Positions 39,464 through 48,864 of a stretch of DNA of 64,000 nucleotides are shown here, piece by piece (the first letter of the stretch is position 1; every line of letters starts with the position of its first letter). Origin of the DNA: Croceicoccus naphthovorans (GTDB taxonomy: Bacteria > Pseudomonadota > Alphaproteobacteria > Sphingomonadales > Sphingomonadaceae); the NCBI RefSeq assembly GCF_001028705.1, contig NZ_CP011770.1, positions 623,501 to 687,500 of the forward strand. Direction: 5' to 3'. A program made the position numbers and the translations under genes. The notes below the pieces were generated by a model. The model did no database searches and had not been told where the DNA came from. It saw nothing but the letters and a program-made list of their open reading frames with translations.

Positions 39464-39987
39464 TGCGGCGCCGTCATGCGGGGCGTGCCCAAGTAGTCGC
39501 GCTTTCCGATGGCAATACCCTGTGCGCGGACCAGGTCATAGGCGGTCGTCGCGTGAAAATAGAAGTTGGGCTGAGAGAACGAGAGCAGAAAGTCCTCCGC
39601 CTTGAACGGCATGACGAAGTCCTTGAAGCGGAACTCTGCGGGCGCACCGACGAAGCTCTCCATCTCTTCGACAGTCACCGCTTCAAGCTTTTGGCGCGCA
39701 TCGTCGAGCACCTGCTTCAGGCCGTCGGCATCACGCGGCGCTTCGCTGAGATCAGGTGAGAACGTACCGGCCCGCACGCCTTCGATCGCGCCGATCGAAT
39801 GGACACGCATCGATTTCACCTGATAGCAGAAATCGAACATGTCGGGCGCAAGGCGCGCATCGGCGACGCTGCTGAAATCCTTGCCCTGTTCGGCGCATGC
39901 CGCTGCGGCTTTGTCGATCAGGGTGCCGGTTGCCGCAATCAGTTGCAGGCAGCTGGGCACGAAAGCGGCGTGGAGCGAAATCGGCAT
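39460..39987 (-). CDS. DUF1993-family protein
   Basis: 175 residues from ATG 39987. It begins MPISLHAAFVPSCLQLIAAT and has DMFDFCYQVKSM and SQPNFYFHATTAYDLVRAQG, matching DUF1993 (DinB-like four-helix bundle) proteins. The biochemical function is unknown; the His in NFYFHATTAY is where DinB-type metal ligands occur. It lies four bases after the hisD stop and overlaps nusB by 4 bp, so it is part of this operon, perhaps as a later insertion between conserved genes. Confidence 0.8.
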   Translation of the reverse strand: MPISLHAAFVPSCLQLIAATGTLIDKAAAACAEQGKDFSSVADARLAPDMFDFCYQVKSMRVHSIGAIEGVRAGTFSPDLSEAPRDADGLKQVLDDARQKLEAVTVEEMESFVGAPAEFRFKDFVMPFKAEDFLLSFSQPNFYFHATTAYDLVRAQGIAIGKRDYLGTPRMTAPQ

Positions 39988-39991
39988 GGAG

Positions 39992-41296
39992 TTAATCCTC
40001 TCTACGGCGGTTGAGCCGTACGGCGACCGAGCGGGCATGGGCGGGCAGCCCCTCTGCCTCTGCCAGCGCGACGGCGGCGGGGCCGATGGCGGTCAGCGCA
40101 TCGGCATCCAGCTCTATAAAGCTGGTGCGTTTCATGAAATCGAGCACCGACAAGCCGCTGGCAAACCGCGCGCGGCGCCCGGTGGGCAGGACGTGGTTCG
40201 GTCCCGCAACGTAATCGCCCACCGCCTCTGGAGCGTGGCGTCCGATGAAGACCGACCCGGCATGGCGGATCGATTCCAGTAGCGGTTCGGGGTTCGCGAC
40301 GGCCAGTTCTACGTGTTCAGCCGCCAGAGCATTGGCCAGCGCAGGCACCTCGTCCAGCGAGCCGACTTCGATGATCAACCCGTGGTCCTTCCACGATTGT
40401 TCCGCCACCTTGCGCGTGGCAAGCGTTGCCAGTTCCACCCCGACGCGATCGGCGACAAGGTCGGCGAATTCGGGATCGTCCGTGATAAGGATCGATTGCG
40501 CATCGGGGTCGTGCTCTGCCTGAGACAGCAAGTCGGCGGCAATGAATCCGGCGTCATTGTCCTTGTCGGCGATAACCAGAATTTCGCTCGGCCCCGCGAC
40601 CATGTCGATCCCGACGGTGCCGTAAAGCTGGCGCTTGGCTTCGGCCACCCAGGCATTGCCGGGGCCGGTGATGACATCGACCGGCGCGATGCGGTCGGTG
40701 CCATAGGCAAGGGCGGCAACGGCCTGCGCGCCGCCAATGCGCCAGATTTCGTCCACGCCCGCGATATGCGCGGCGGCAAGGACCAGCGGATTGGTATCGC
40801 CGCGCGGCGTGGGCGTAACGACGGCCAGCCGCTCTACACCTGCGACCTTGGCGGGAATCGCGTTCATCAGCAGCGATGACGGATAGGCCGCGCGTCCGCC
40901 CGGCACGTAAAGCCCGGCGGCATCGACCGGCCGCCAGATCGCGCCCAGACGCACGCCCTGTTCGTCGCGATAGTCGCGGCGTTCGGGCAGCTGCGCCTGA
41001 TGGTATCTGCGCACGCGCTCTGCTGCCAATTCCAGCGCATCGCGCAGCACGCCGTCGAGTGCGTGGTAGGCGGCTTCGCACGTTTCCGCCCCGATGCGCC
41101 AGTCGGCATCGTCGGCCAGTTTCCAGTGATCGAACCGCTCGGTATAGTCGGCGATGGCCTCGTCGCCCTCTGCCTTCACGCGTTCGAGGATGCGGCGCAC
41201 ATCGCGGCTGACATCGTCGTCCGCCTCGCGCCGGTCGGCGACCACGCGGGCGAAGGCCTTGGCAAAGCCCGGGTCGGAGGAGACCAGCCGCTTCAT
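39992..41296 (-). CDS. hisD: Histidinol dehydrogenase
   Basis: 434 residues from ATG 41296. Signatures include AGLYVPGGRAAYPSSLLMNA, IWRIGGAQAVAALAYGT, the NAD-site GPGNAWVAEAKRQLYG, DMVAGPSEILVIAD, and zinc-ligand regions LLSQAEHD and AGPNHVLPTG. It oxidises histidinol to histidine, the last two steps of the pathway. The ATG overlaps the hisG stop by one base (TGATG). Only hisG and hisD of the histidine pathway occur in this window. Confidence 0.96.
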   Translation of the reverse strand: MKRLVSSDPGFAKAFARVVADRREADDDVSRDVRRILERVKAEGDEAIADYTERFDHWKLADDADWRIGAETCEAAYHALDGVLRDALELAAERVRRYHQAQLPERRDYRDEQGVRLGAIWRPVDAAGLYVPGGRAAYPSSLLMNAIPAKVAGVERLAVVTPTPRGDTNPLVLAAAHIAGVDEIWRIGGAQAVAALAYGTDRIAPVDVITGPGNAWVAEAKRQLYGTVGIDMVAGPSEILVIADKDNDAGFIAADLLSQAEHDPDAQSILITDDPEFADLVADRVGVELATLATRKVAEQSWKDHGLIIEVGSLDEVPALANALAAEHVELAVANPEPLLESIRHAGSVFIGRHAPEAVGDYVAGPNHVLPTGRRARFASGLSVLDFMKRTSFIELDADALTAIGPAAVALAEAEGLPAHARSVAVRLNRRRED

Positions 41297-41955
41297 CAGG
41301 CCGCCTTGGCTTCGGCGGCGAGCGCGCGGAACTGTTCGATCAGATTGCCCAGCCGTTCCGGATCGGTCTTCAGCGCGGCACGGTTGACGATCAGGCGCGC
41401 CGATACCGGCAGCAACTTGGCGGTTTCGACAAGCCCGTTCTCGCGCAGCGTCGTGCCGGTGGAAACCAGATCGACGATCCGCGTGGCGAGGCCCAGCGAA
41501 GGGGCCAGTTCCATCGCGCCGTTCAGCTTCACACACTCGGCCTGAATACCGCGCGCCTCAAACCAGCGGCGGGTGAGGTTCGGGTACTTCGTCGCGACGC
41601 GCAGGTGGCTGGCTTTATCCTCGTTCTCTGCAGCATCCTTCGGCTCTGCGATGGATAGGCGGCAGTGCCCGATGTCCAGATCGACCGGCGCATAGAGATC
41701 GGGGTAGTCGAATTCCTCGATCACGTCGGACCCGACGATCCCGGCCTGCGCCGCGCCGTGCGCGACGAAAGTGGCGACGTCGAAGGCGCGCACGCGGATC
41801 ACGCGGGTCTGCCCGTCCTCACAATCGAACGAAAGCGAGCGGTTCTTCTTGTCGTGGAAACCGGCATCCGGAACGATGCCGGCGCGCGCCATCAGGGGCA
41901 GCGCCTCTTCCAGGATGCGGCCCTTGGGCACGGCGAAGGTTAGCTTGGCGGTCAT
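41296..41955 (-). CDS. hisG: ATP phosphoribosyltransferase, short form
   Basis: 219 residues from ATG 41955 ([20 protein letters not shown]). [11 protein letters not shown], the PRPP loop [17 protein letters not shown] and [15 protein letters not shown] are HisG hallmarks. The C-terminal regulatory domain of long HisG is absent, so by family rule it needs HisZ as partner, which must be encoded elsewhere. It catalyses the first step of histidine synthesis. First gene of a five-gene operon. Confidence 0.95.
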   Translation of the reverse strand: MTAKLTFAVPKGRILEEALPLMARAGIVPDAGFHDKKNRSLSFDCEDGQTRVIRVRAFDVATFVAHGAAQAGIVGSDVIEEFDYPDLYAPVDLDIGHCRLSIAEPKDAAENEDKASHLRVATKYPNLTRRWFEARGIQAECVKLNGAMELAPSLGLATRIVDLVSTGTTLRENGLVETAKLLPVSARLIVNRAALKTDPERLGNLIEQFRALAAEAKAA

Positions 41956-42018
41956 GACAGGCGGGCAGATAGGCCGCACCGGCCCGCAAGGCTAGGCCAA
42001 ATGTTGACGGCCAAGGAA

Positions 42019-42918
42019 TCAGGGGTAGCTGACCGTTTTGGGCTTTTCGGGGATCGGAATGAACTCCTCCTCGTCGCCGGGAACCACCGGAAAGCGGCCT
42101 TCGCGCCAGTCTTCCTTGGCCTGTTCGATACGCTCCATGCGGCTGGACACGAAGTTCCACCACACCCGGCGCGGCCCCATCGTCTCTCCGCCAAGCAGCA
42201 TGACCCGCCCGCCATTGGCGCTGGTCAGGGTCGCGGCGCGGCCCGGTTTCAGGACATGCAGTGCGTATAGCTCCAGCGGCTCGCCATCGGCGCTCGCCTC
42301 GCCCGCGATCAGCATGACCGCGCGTTCGTCGGCATCGGCATCCATGGGCACCGAACCGCCCGCAGCCAGCGCGACATCGGCATAGATCGTCTCTGCATGG
42401 CAGGTCGTCGGGGCGGTCTTGCCCCACAGAGTGCCCATGATGACCCGCGCCTCTGCCCCGTTATCGGTCAAAACCGGCAAGTCCTGAGCCGCGACGCTCT
42501 CGAACGCGGGGTCGGTCTCTTCCAGCCGTTCGGGCAGGGCGAGCCATGTCTGCATCCCGAACAGGTCGAAGCCAGTCTCACGCTCCCGCTGCGGCGTGCG
42601 TTCGGAATGGACGATCCCGCTGCCTGCCGTCATCAGGTTCACCGCACCGGGCCGGATCGTCGCGAAGGTGCCCAGGGAATCGCGGTGATCGATCGCGCCC
42701 TCGACCAGATAAGTCACTGTCGCCAGACCGATATGCGGGTGCGGGCGCACGTCCATCGCCGATCCCGCATCCAGCCGCGCCGGGCCGAACTCGTCAACGA
42801 ATACGAAAGGGCCGACCATGCGGCATTGCGCGCTGGGCACCGCGCGTCGGACGGCAAATCCGCCAAGGTCGTGGCTGACCGGGACGACGGTGGTGGTGAA
42901 GGGGGTTTCTTGGGTCAT
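42019..42918 (-). CDS. Pirin-family protein
   Basis: 299 residues of bicupin fold. The first cupin has the metal-binding motif RPHPHIGLATVTYLVEGAID and the paired SGIVHSERTP, matching the pirin His/His/His/Glu set. The second cupin has the WWNFVSSR segment. Some bacterial pirins are quercetinases or regulators of metabolic enzymes; no function can be assigned here. It lies 63 bases upstream of hisG on the same strand and 200 bases from the divergent exopolysaccharide cluster. Confidence 0.9.
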   Translation of the reverse strand: MTQETPFTTTVVPVSHDLGGFAVRRAVPSAQCRMVGPFVFVDEFGPARLDAGSAMDVRPHPHIGLATVTYLVEGAIDHRDSLGTFATIRPGAVNLMTAGSGIVHSERTPQRERETGFDLFGMQTWLALPERLEETDPAFESVAAQDLPVLTDNGAEARVIMGTLWGKTAPTTCHAETIYADVALAAGGSVPMDADADERAVMLIAGEASADGEPLELYALHVLKPGRAATLTSANGGRVMLLGGETMGPRRVWWNFVSSRMERIEQAKEDWREGRFPVVPGDEEEFIPIPEKPKTVSYP

Positions 42919-43118
42919 GGCAAACTCGCTTCCTCCAGACCGGATGTTTCGGACGGGATTTGGTTCCGATTCCGACCTTACTCTGCGCGATCCACGGGAA
43001 AATCCCTAGTGGCAACTTCTGCGGACTTACACGCGGCAAGCGACAGGACTGCGTCACGCCTTAACCATACAGAGGACGCTGCCGCCGACGACGAATGCCG
43101 GGGCTGCGACGCGTAGAC

Positions 43119-44522
43119 ATGAACGCTTTCAGCACGATTATCGCGGATCCGGCCATTGCCGCCGATCCCGTTTGCCATCGGCAGCGGCGGGCCGGACTGG
43201 GTCAGGGTGAACGCCTGATCGTGCAAGGCGGCATGGCGCTGATCGACGCGGTGTTCGTTTATGCTGCGGCGGTGATCGCCTGTGGGTTGCATGGCATTCC
43301 CTTGGATCACCGGACAATGGATTTTGCGGTGCTCTTGCCGCCGCTCTGCGTGGTGCTGGCGCTGTTCACCGGGGCCTATGACCGCTCGATCCTGTTGCGG
43401 CCGGTCGTTTCGGCGGCGCGGGGCGGGCGGGCTTTGCTCTATGCGGCGGCCACGATCATGCTGGTGCTGTTCGTCATCAAGGAAAGCGACGAAGTGTCGC
43501 GCATCGCCTCGCTGCTCTGGGTGATCCTTGCGCTGGCGGCGATCGCCGCGGCGCGGATGTTTCTGGCAATGCAGGTGCGTTCCGCAACGCGGGGGCAAGT
43601 CGAGCGCATTCTGGTGATCGAGGATGGTCGCCCCAGCCGCGACATCGCGTGGGCGCGCCATGCCGATGCGATGCACATGGGGATCGTACCCGATGGCGAT
43701 AGCCCGGACATGCTGGACCGGATCGGTACGCTGGTCCACCGGATGGACCGGGTGATCGTTTGTTGCCAGCCGGACCGGCGCACCGCGTGGGCACGCGTCT
43801 TGAAGGGCTTCGACGTTCAGGCAGAGATCGTCGACGAGACGGTCGATCGGCTGGGCGTTATCGGTGCCGGTCGCGCCGGGGCGCATGGCACGCTGATCGT
43901 CGCGGCGCATCCGCTGGCGCTGTATAATCAGGTTTTGAAGCGCGGGTTCGACATTGCCTTTGCAGCTGCGGCGTTGATCGCGGCGCTGCCGATCTTCGCC
44001 GTGGTCGCACTAGCCATCGTGGTCGAGGATCGCGGCCCGGTGTTCTTTCGCCAAAACCGCGTAGGGCAAGGGAACCGCAGCTTTCGGATGCTCAAGTTCC
44101 GCTCCATGCGCCTGGCCCAGTGCGATGATGCCGCGAACCGCCTGACCCAGCGTGGCGATCCGCGCGTCACGCGCGTGGGGCGGTTTATCCGCGCGACCTC
44201 AATCGACGAACTGCCCCAACTGGTTAACGTCCTGCTGGGCCAGATGAGCATCGTTGGCCCGCGCCCCCACGCGGCCATGGCGAAGGCGGGGGACAAGCTC
44301 TACTGGCAAGTCGACCGGCGATACTGGGAACGCCACGCATTAAAGCCGGGGCTGACAGGGCTGGCGCAAGTGCGCGGCCATCGTGGTGCGACCGATCATG
44401 AGGATCACTTGCGCAATCGGCTTCAGGCGGATCTGGAGTATCTGAACGGCTGGTCGATCTGGCGCGATCTCCGCATCGTCGCGGCGACAGCCAAAGTGCT
44501 GGTCCACCCGCAGGCGTTCTGA
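43119..44522 (+). CDS. Polyprenyl-phosphate glycosylphosphotransferase (EPS priming enzyme)
   Basis: 467 residues from ATG 43119 (ATG 43095 would add eight). Four or so N-terminal membrane helices (about 40-150) precede a soluble region. A fifth helix (LKRGFDIAFAAAALIAALPI) enters the bacterial sugar transferase domain: DRGPVFFRQNRVGQGNRSFR, MLKFRSM, SIDELPQLVNVLLGQMSIVG, KPGLTGLAQVRG. It transfers a sugar-1-phosphate to undecaprenyl phosphate, starting repeat-unit assembly. As the first gene of the cluster it indicates a Wzx/Wzy-type exopolysaccharide. Confidence 0.93.
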   Translation: MNAFSTIIADPAIAADPVCHRQRRAGLGQGERLIVQGGMALIDAVFVYAAAVIACGLHGIPLDHRTMDFAVLLPPLCVVLALFTGAYDRSILLRPVVSAARGGRALLYAAATIMLVLFVIKESDEVSRIASLLWVILALAAIAAARMFLAMQVRSATRGQVERILVIEDGRPSRDIAWARHADAMHMGIVPDGDSPDMLDRIGTLVHRMDRVIVCCQPDRRTAWARVLKGFDVQAEIVDETVDRLGVIGAGRAGAHGTLIVAAHPLALYNQVLKRGFDIAFAAAALIAALPIFAVVALAIVVEDRGPVFFRQNRVGQGNRSFRMLKFRSMRLAQCDDAANRLTQRGDPRVTRVGRFIRATSIDELPQLVNVLLGQMSIVGPRPHAAMAKAGDKLYWQVDRRYWERHALKPGLTGLAQVRGHRGATDHEDHLRNRLQADLEYLNGWSIWRDLRIVAATAKVLVHPQAF

Positions 44523-44523
44523 C

Positions 44524-45087
44524 CTAGTCTTTCGGCGGAAGGATGCGCGCGGGATTGCCGATGGCGCGTCCGCCTTTCGGCACATCGTCCAGCACCAGCG
44601 CGTTGGCGGCGACGGTCGCATTGTTGCCAATCGCTATCGGCCCGACGACCACCGCACCCGCCCCAATGGTGACGCCATCGCCAATCGTCGGCGTGCGCGT
44701 ATCGCCGGATGCGCGGCGGCCCAGCGTTACGTTCTGCAGGATCATGACATTGCGTCCGATCGCAATGTCCGACCCGATCACGATTCCAAACGGATGCGGC
44801 ACATAGAACCCGCCGCCGATTTTCGCCGAAATCGCGACTTCGCTCGAATAGCTCATTTCCAGCATGAACAGCCCAATCCGCGCCATCGGACGGCCAATGA
44901 TCGGCACTTTGCAAACGGCGCGCACCAGCCGATGGCCCAGCACGAAATTGAACCCCGGCATCAACGCCAGATGCCGCAGCCAAAAGCCCCAACCGGGATG
45001 CTTGCCTATTCTCTGCGCATAGGCGGCGACATCGGCGGCGATCAGGGCGCGCAGGCCGCCGCTCGTAACTGGCTCGCAATCCGCCAA
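44524..45087 (-). CDS. Hexapeptide-repeat acyltransferase (CysE/WcaB-like) in EPS cluster
   Basis: 187 residues from TTG 45087 with AGGGGG about seven bases upstream. The left-handed beta-helix part has the CysE-type GGGFYVPHPFGIVIGSDIAI with catalytic His, and repeats IGDGVTIGAGAVVVGPIAIG. An N-terminal helical region precedes it. Context makes polysaccharide or sugar-nucleotide O-acetylation more likely than serine acetylation. It starts two bases after the stop of the upstream glycosyltransferase, so they are coupled. Confidence 0.83.
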   Translation of the reverse strand: MADCEPVTSGGLRALIAADVAAYAQRIGKHPGWGFWLRHLALMPGFNFVLGHRLVRAVCKVPIIGRPMARIGLFMLEMSYSSEVAISAKIGGGFYVPHPFGIVIGSDIAIGRNVMILQNVTLGRRASGDTRTPTIGDGVTIGAGAVVVGPIAIGNNATVAANALVLDDVPKGGRAIGNPARILPPKD

Positions 45088-45089
45088 CC

Positions 45090-46283
45090 CTATGCCCCCT
45101 GCGCCGCGATCACGGTGCGATAGGCATCGAGGTAATCGTCAACCAGCCGCTCGACCGAGAACCGTGCCAGCAGGGCCTTGCTGGGCCGATGCCGTTTCGG
45201 GCCCTGCCGGATTGCGTCCTGCAACGCACCGGTCAGCGCACCGACATCGCCGCGATCGTACAATCGGGCATGGGGGTAAAGCCCCGCCACTTCCGCCGAT
45301 CCCCCGGCGTCGGAAACGATCACCGGCAGCCCGGCGGCCATCGCCTCTATCAAGACGCGCGGCATCGGTTCGGGCCAGATCGAGGGGATGACGATCAGGT
45401 CCAGTTCCGCAAAAAACCGGTCGATCGGCACGAACCCCGGCCACGCGACCGGCAGGTCGGCGCTTGCGGCTTTCAGCCCCTCGACATAGGATTGCTCACC
45501 CCGTCCGGCGACGGTCAGCGTCCAAGCGTCGTTTGGCAGCGGGCGGCAAGCCGAGAGCAAAGTCTCGATCCCCTTTTCCGCCTTTACCATCCCGGCAAAT
45601 CCGATCCGTAGGGGCTGTCCCGCTTTGCGCGGAGTGGGTTCGGGCGGCACCCCGATCCCCGGTACCGCGTTGAAGATCGTGCGCGACGGCGTATCGGCGA
45701 ACAGGCCTTCCTGTCGGTGCCGGTCGATCATGAACTGGCTGTTGCCGACCACCATGCCCACGCCACCTGCGTTCTTTATTCGGCGGCGGGTCAATACGCG
45801 GCAAGACAGGCAGCGCGGTGTGCAATCCTTGCCATCGCGGAACAATCCGGCCCGCGCGCAGACCAGCCCGAAATCGCGCAGCGTATGCACGACTGGCAGG
45901 TTCATCGCGCGCAGCATAGGGATTACGTCGGATCCAAAGCCCGTCAGGTTGTTGGTATGCACCGCATCGGGCGCAATACTTTCCAAAAGGCGCGCCAGAC
46001 CATCCATCCCGGCCCAGAGTCCCCGCGCCCGCCAGTGCCAGCCCAGCCGTGAAGCCGCGCCGCGTTCCTGCCCGTCATAGGGCCAATAGGTTTGCGCATG
46101 GGGCAGCCGATGCACGGTCACGCCATCTACGCTCTCGGTCGTCATCTCAGCGCCATCGTGCAGCACGATGGCGTCCACCTGATGCCCCGCTGCGACCAGC
46201 CCTTGGGCCAGCACGGCAACGCTACGCTCCGCACCGCCGACGGTGGAGGGTGGATAAAGCGTGTTGAGAATCGCGATCCGCAT
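45090..46283 (-). CDS. Glycosyltransferase family 4
   Basis: 397 residues. N-terminal GT-B domain opens MRIAILNTLYPPSTVGGAER. The C-terminal domain has IGFAGMVKAEKGIETLLSAC and the nucleotide-sugar motif WPEPMPRVLIEAMAAGLPVI with ExxxxGxP. Cysteines in CTPRCLSCRVLTRR (about 154-167) form a CxxxCxxC cluster seen in some GT4 enzymes. It adds a sugar to the lipid-linked EPS repeat. Coupled to the acyltransferase downstream; divergent from the small secreted protein gene. Confidence 0.9.
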   Translation of the reverse strand: MRIAILNTLYPPSTVGGAERSVAVLAQGLVAAGHQVDAIVLHDGAEMTTESVDGVTVHRLPHAQTYWPYDGQERGAASRLGWHWRARGLWAGMDGLARLLESIAPDAVHTNNLTGFGSDVIPMLRAMNLPVVHTLRDFGLVCARAGLFRDGKDCTPRCLSCRVLTRRRIKNAGGVGMVVGNSQFMIDRHRQEGLFADTPSRTIFNAVPGIGVPPEPTPRKAGQPLRIGFAGMVKAEKGIETLLSACRPLPNDAWTLTVAGRGEQSYVEGLKAASADLPVAWPGFVPIDRFFAELDLIVIPSIWPEPMPRVLIEAMAAGLPVIVSDAGGSAEVAGLYPHARLYDRGDVGALTGALQDAIRQGPKRHRPSKALLARFSVERLVDDYLDAYRTVIAAQGA

Positions 46284-46359
46284 TGCGGCCGTGAATGCGG
46301 CAATGCGCCGAACCAGTCACGCGCGAATACGCTGATTTTCCGCGTTTCTGATCCATATT

Positions 46360-46406
46360 GGAGGGGTTTTCCCGGAGCAGCACCGGAACGGTTCCGAAAC
46401 CCCCTC
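46360..46406. promoter_or_regulatory. Long imperfect hairpin upstream of the small EPS-cluster protein
   Basis: GGAGGGG-TTT (from 46360) pairs with AAA-c-CCCCTCC (to 46406); within it CGGAAC-g-GTTCCG forms a nested hairpin. It lies 72 bases before ATG 46478 and 77 bases from the divergent glycosyltransferase start. It could be a leader structure or operator. Confidence 0.4.
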
Positions 46407-46477
46407 CCTGCCATCGCTGAACGCTGACATGACCATGGCGAACGTCGTGTCACAGATCGAGCAGGAGATACCGGACT

Positions 46478-46735
46478 ATGAAATCTAAAATTGCCAATCC
46501 GCTTGCCGTGACCGGAGCCTTGGCGCTGGCCGTGTCACCGATGTTGACGTCGATCAGTGTCGCAGCTCCGGTAAGGGCGCCTGCTGGGCAGGAACTTCCG
46601 AAACGTGCTTCGGCCAAGCCAGAGGACGAATCGCAGATCGTCGGGCTTGGCACGGTGCTGGCGGTCATCGCCGTCGGCGGGGCGGTAGTCGCAGCTACAG
46701 TGGTTGCTTCCGGATCGTCCGATAGCAACGGCTAG
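46478..46735 (+). CDS. Small exported or membrane protein of unknown function
   Basis: 85 residues with AGGAGA nine bases before the ATG. The N-terminus is signal-like (MKSKIANPLAVTGALALAVS, then MLTSISVAA). After a charged stretch (AGQELPKRASAKPEDESQ) comes a Gly/Ala/Val transmembrane helix (about 54-77: VGLGTVLAVIAVGGAVVAAT), then SGSSDSNG. I do not recognise a family. Position in front of the Wzy/Wza/Wzc genes suggests a role in polysaccharide export or its regulation, but this is context only. Confidence 0.7.
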   Translation: MKSKIANPLAVTGALALAVSPMLTSISVAAPVRAPAGQELPKRASAKPEDESQIVGLGTVLAVIAVGGAVVAATVVASGSSDSNG

Positions 46736-46813
46736 CCGCCCGCTTGCGGCATTGCGACCGCCACGCGCATCCGCAGCCTTTTTCCTAACATTCTGAAGGT
46801 TCGCCAACCACAC

Positions 46814-48175
46814 GTGCCCAATCCGCTTCGCCTTGCTTTTCCGGCCGATCCGGCGGTTCGGCCGGCCTTACCGGCGGTCGGTGCGGAGCGTCCGCTGATG
46901 CTCTTGCTGGGCGGAGCGATCTTTTTCGGCGGAGGCGGCACGCCCGCGCCCTTGGGCGAAACCATGGCAATCCTTTGCGCCTTGGCCGCAGGCGCCTGGG
47001 CTCTTTTGCGAATGCGTGACAAGGCTGCCGGATTAGCGTCCGGTCTGCTGATGCTGGCGGTCGCTTTGCCGGGGCTGGCCCTTTTGCAATTATTGCCCTT
47101 GCCAGCATCGGCGGTCTTTGCGCTGCCGCTGCGCGCGCCGCTGGCTGCGGCCTACGATGCGCTGGGCGTGTCGCCCGTGCTGCATCCGTTGACGATGGAC
47201 CCGGCGGCCACGCGGTGGGGTCTGTTGTCATTGATCCCGCCCTTGGTCGCGCTGGTTCTGGCATCGCGACTTGATCGGCAGGGGGTGATGCGGATCATGC
47301 TGGCGCTGGTCGCGCTTGCGGTTCTATCCGGGGTGCTGGCGGGTTTGGAGCGTGTGGGCGGCGCGACCTTTGCCATCTATGCGCGCTCTGCCGGGACCGG
47401 CTCCGGCGGCTTGTTCGCGAACCAGAACTCGCAGGGCGATTTCCTGCTGATCGGCATGATCGCGGCGATCTTTCTTTCGTCTCCCAAGGATGCTGCGCTC
47501 GCATGGTTTCGCCCGCTTGTGCTGCTGATCGTGGCGTTTCTGGCGCTCTGCGTCTTGCTAACCGGCTCGCGCGCCGCGATTGCGCTGTTGGCGGTTCCGC
47601 TGGGGCTCTACGCGATCTTGAACTTGCGCGTGGGCCTGTCCCGCCGGTCAATCACCTTCGCCATGCTGCCGATTGCCGCGCTGGCGACCTTCCTTGCCCT
47701 GGCCCGTGATGCAACCGCCATTGCCACCGTGCTGGACCGTTTTGCATTGGGCGCAGACGGGCGGCTGACCGCGATCTGGCCCGATGCCCTTCACCTTGCC
47801 GGGGTCGCGTTCCCCTTCGGCACCGGGATCGGCACTTTCCCGCAGGTTTTCCCCATGGTCGAACGGTTATCGGTCGTCGACACGACCCTCGCCAACCGTG
47901 CCCACTGCGACTGGCTGGAATTCGCGATCGAGGGCGGGCTTCCGGCGATCCTGCTGTTGGCGGGGCTGGGCGCTTTTCTGGTTCGCACCACGCTTCGCAA
48001 ATGGCGCGAAGGCTTCATGTACGGAGATTCGTCGATGGTCTCGATCATGGCGCTCGTCGCCACGCATTCGCTCGTGGATTATCCACTTCGCTCCATTTCG
48101 CTGGCAGTGGTGACGGCCATTGCGCTTGGATATTTCGGACAAAAGCCGGGGGGTCGCGCTCATGCTCAGGTTTAA
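46814..48175 (+). CDS. O-antigen ligase/Wzy-like polysaccharide polymerase
   Basis: 453 residues from GTG 46814 with about 11 membrane segments. The Wzy_C-type core is visible: SGGLFANQNSQGDFLLIGMI, LLTGSRAAIALLAVPLGLY, and the large periplasmic loop ending TTLANRAHCDWLEFAIEGGL. Members polymerise or ligate lipid-linked repeat units in the periplasm. The next gene (Wza-like) starts inside its last 14 bases, so the two are coupled. A second, different polymerase-like gene is present at 52077-53390. Confidence 0.85.
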   Translation: MPNPLRLAFPADPAVRPALPAVGAERPLMLLLGGAIFFGGGGTPAPLGETMAILCALAAGAWALLRMRDKAAGLASGLLMLAVALPGLALLQLLPLPASAVFALPLRAPLAAAYDALGVSPVLHPLTMDPAATRWGLLSLIPPLVALVLASRLDRQGVMRIMLALVALAVLSGVLAGLERVGGATFAIYARSAGTGSGGLFANQNSQGDFLLIGMIAAIFLSSPKDAALAWFRPLVLLIVAFLALCVLLTGSRAAIALLAVPLGLYAILNLRVGLSRRSITFAMLPIAALATFLALARDATAIATVLDRFALGADGRLTAIWPDALHLAGVAFPFGTGIGTFPQVFPMVERLSVVDTTLANRAHCDWLEFAIEGGLPAILLLAGLGAFLVRTTLRKWREGFMYGDSSMVSIMALVATHSLVDYPLRSISLAVVTAIALGYFGQKPGGRAHAQV

Positions 48176-48863
48176 CGGGATGCGCGTTGGCGCAGCCATC
48201 TTCGTCGCAGCCGCGCTAGGCGGCTGCCAGTCGGTGCCGGACGCATCGATGGCGCGTGGACCCGCCGCCTATCAGGTACTCGCGCCGCAGGACGCACAGT
48301 CGATGGGCGCCTATCGCATCGGCCCGTTCGACCGGCTGACGATCTCTGTTTACGACGATCCCTCGCTGTCCTACACCGACCTGCCCGTCGATGCCGAGGG
48401 GCAGTTCGAATATCCGTTGATCGGCACGGTTACCGCCGCGGGCCTTACCAGCGGCGAACTGACGCGGCAGATCAAGGGCCGTCTCGATGACGCGTTCTAT
48501 AACGACGCGCGCGTCACGGTCTTCGTCAACAGCTCTGCCAGCCAGTTCGTGACGGTCGAAGGGTCTGTGACCGAACCGGGCCGCTATCAACTGCCCAACG
48601 GCCGCGCGACCCTGCTGGAAATGATCGCGCAGGCGAAAAGCCCGACGCGTACGGCCAAGCTGGACCAGGTGATGGTGTTCCGCATGGAGGATGGCCAGCG
48701 CATGGGCGCGGTCTTCAACCTTGCCGAAATCCGGCGCGGCGCGGCGGACAACCCCGCGCTGCGCGGCGGCGATATCGTCGTCGTCGGCAATTCGGCGGTG
48801 AAGGGCGCGTTCCGCGACTTCCTGCTGACCGCGCCGTTCTTCAACGTGTTTCAGGCGTTCTGA
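48162..48863 (+). CDS. Wza-like polysaccharide export lipoprotein (OPX)
   Basis: 233 residues from ATG 48162, with GGGGGG about eight bases upstream. A lipobox ALGGC (Cys near residue 22) indicates a lipoprotein. The Poly_export domain follows (AYRIGPFDRLTISVYDDPSL, VDAEGQFEYPLIGTV) and one SLBB-type domain (VTVEGSVTEPGRYQLPNGRA). It is shorter than Wza and lacks the long C-terminal alpha-barrel helix. It would form the periplasm/outer-membrane channel for polysaccharide with the Wzc-like kinase encoded next (one base gap). Confidence 0.9.
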   Translation: MLRFNGMRVGAAIFVAAALGGCQSVPDASMARGPAAYQVLAPQDAQSMGAYRIGPFDRLTISVYDDPSLSYTDLPVDAEGQFEYPLIGTVTAAGLTSGELTRQIKGRLDDAFYNDARVTVFVNSSASQFVTVEGSVTEPGRYQLPNGRATLLEMIAQAKSPTRTAKLDQVMVFRMEDGQRMGAVFNLAEIRRGAADNPALRGGDIVVVGNSAVKGAFRDFLLTAPFFNVFQAF

Positions 48864-48864
48864 T

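Noticed and set aside
43061..43075. TTAACC sequence upstream of the EPS priming gene as a CtrA site
   Set aside because: Only one half site is present; no TTAA follows at seven bases.
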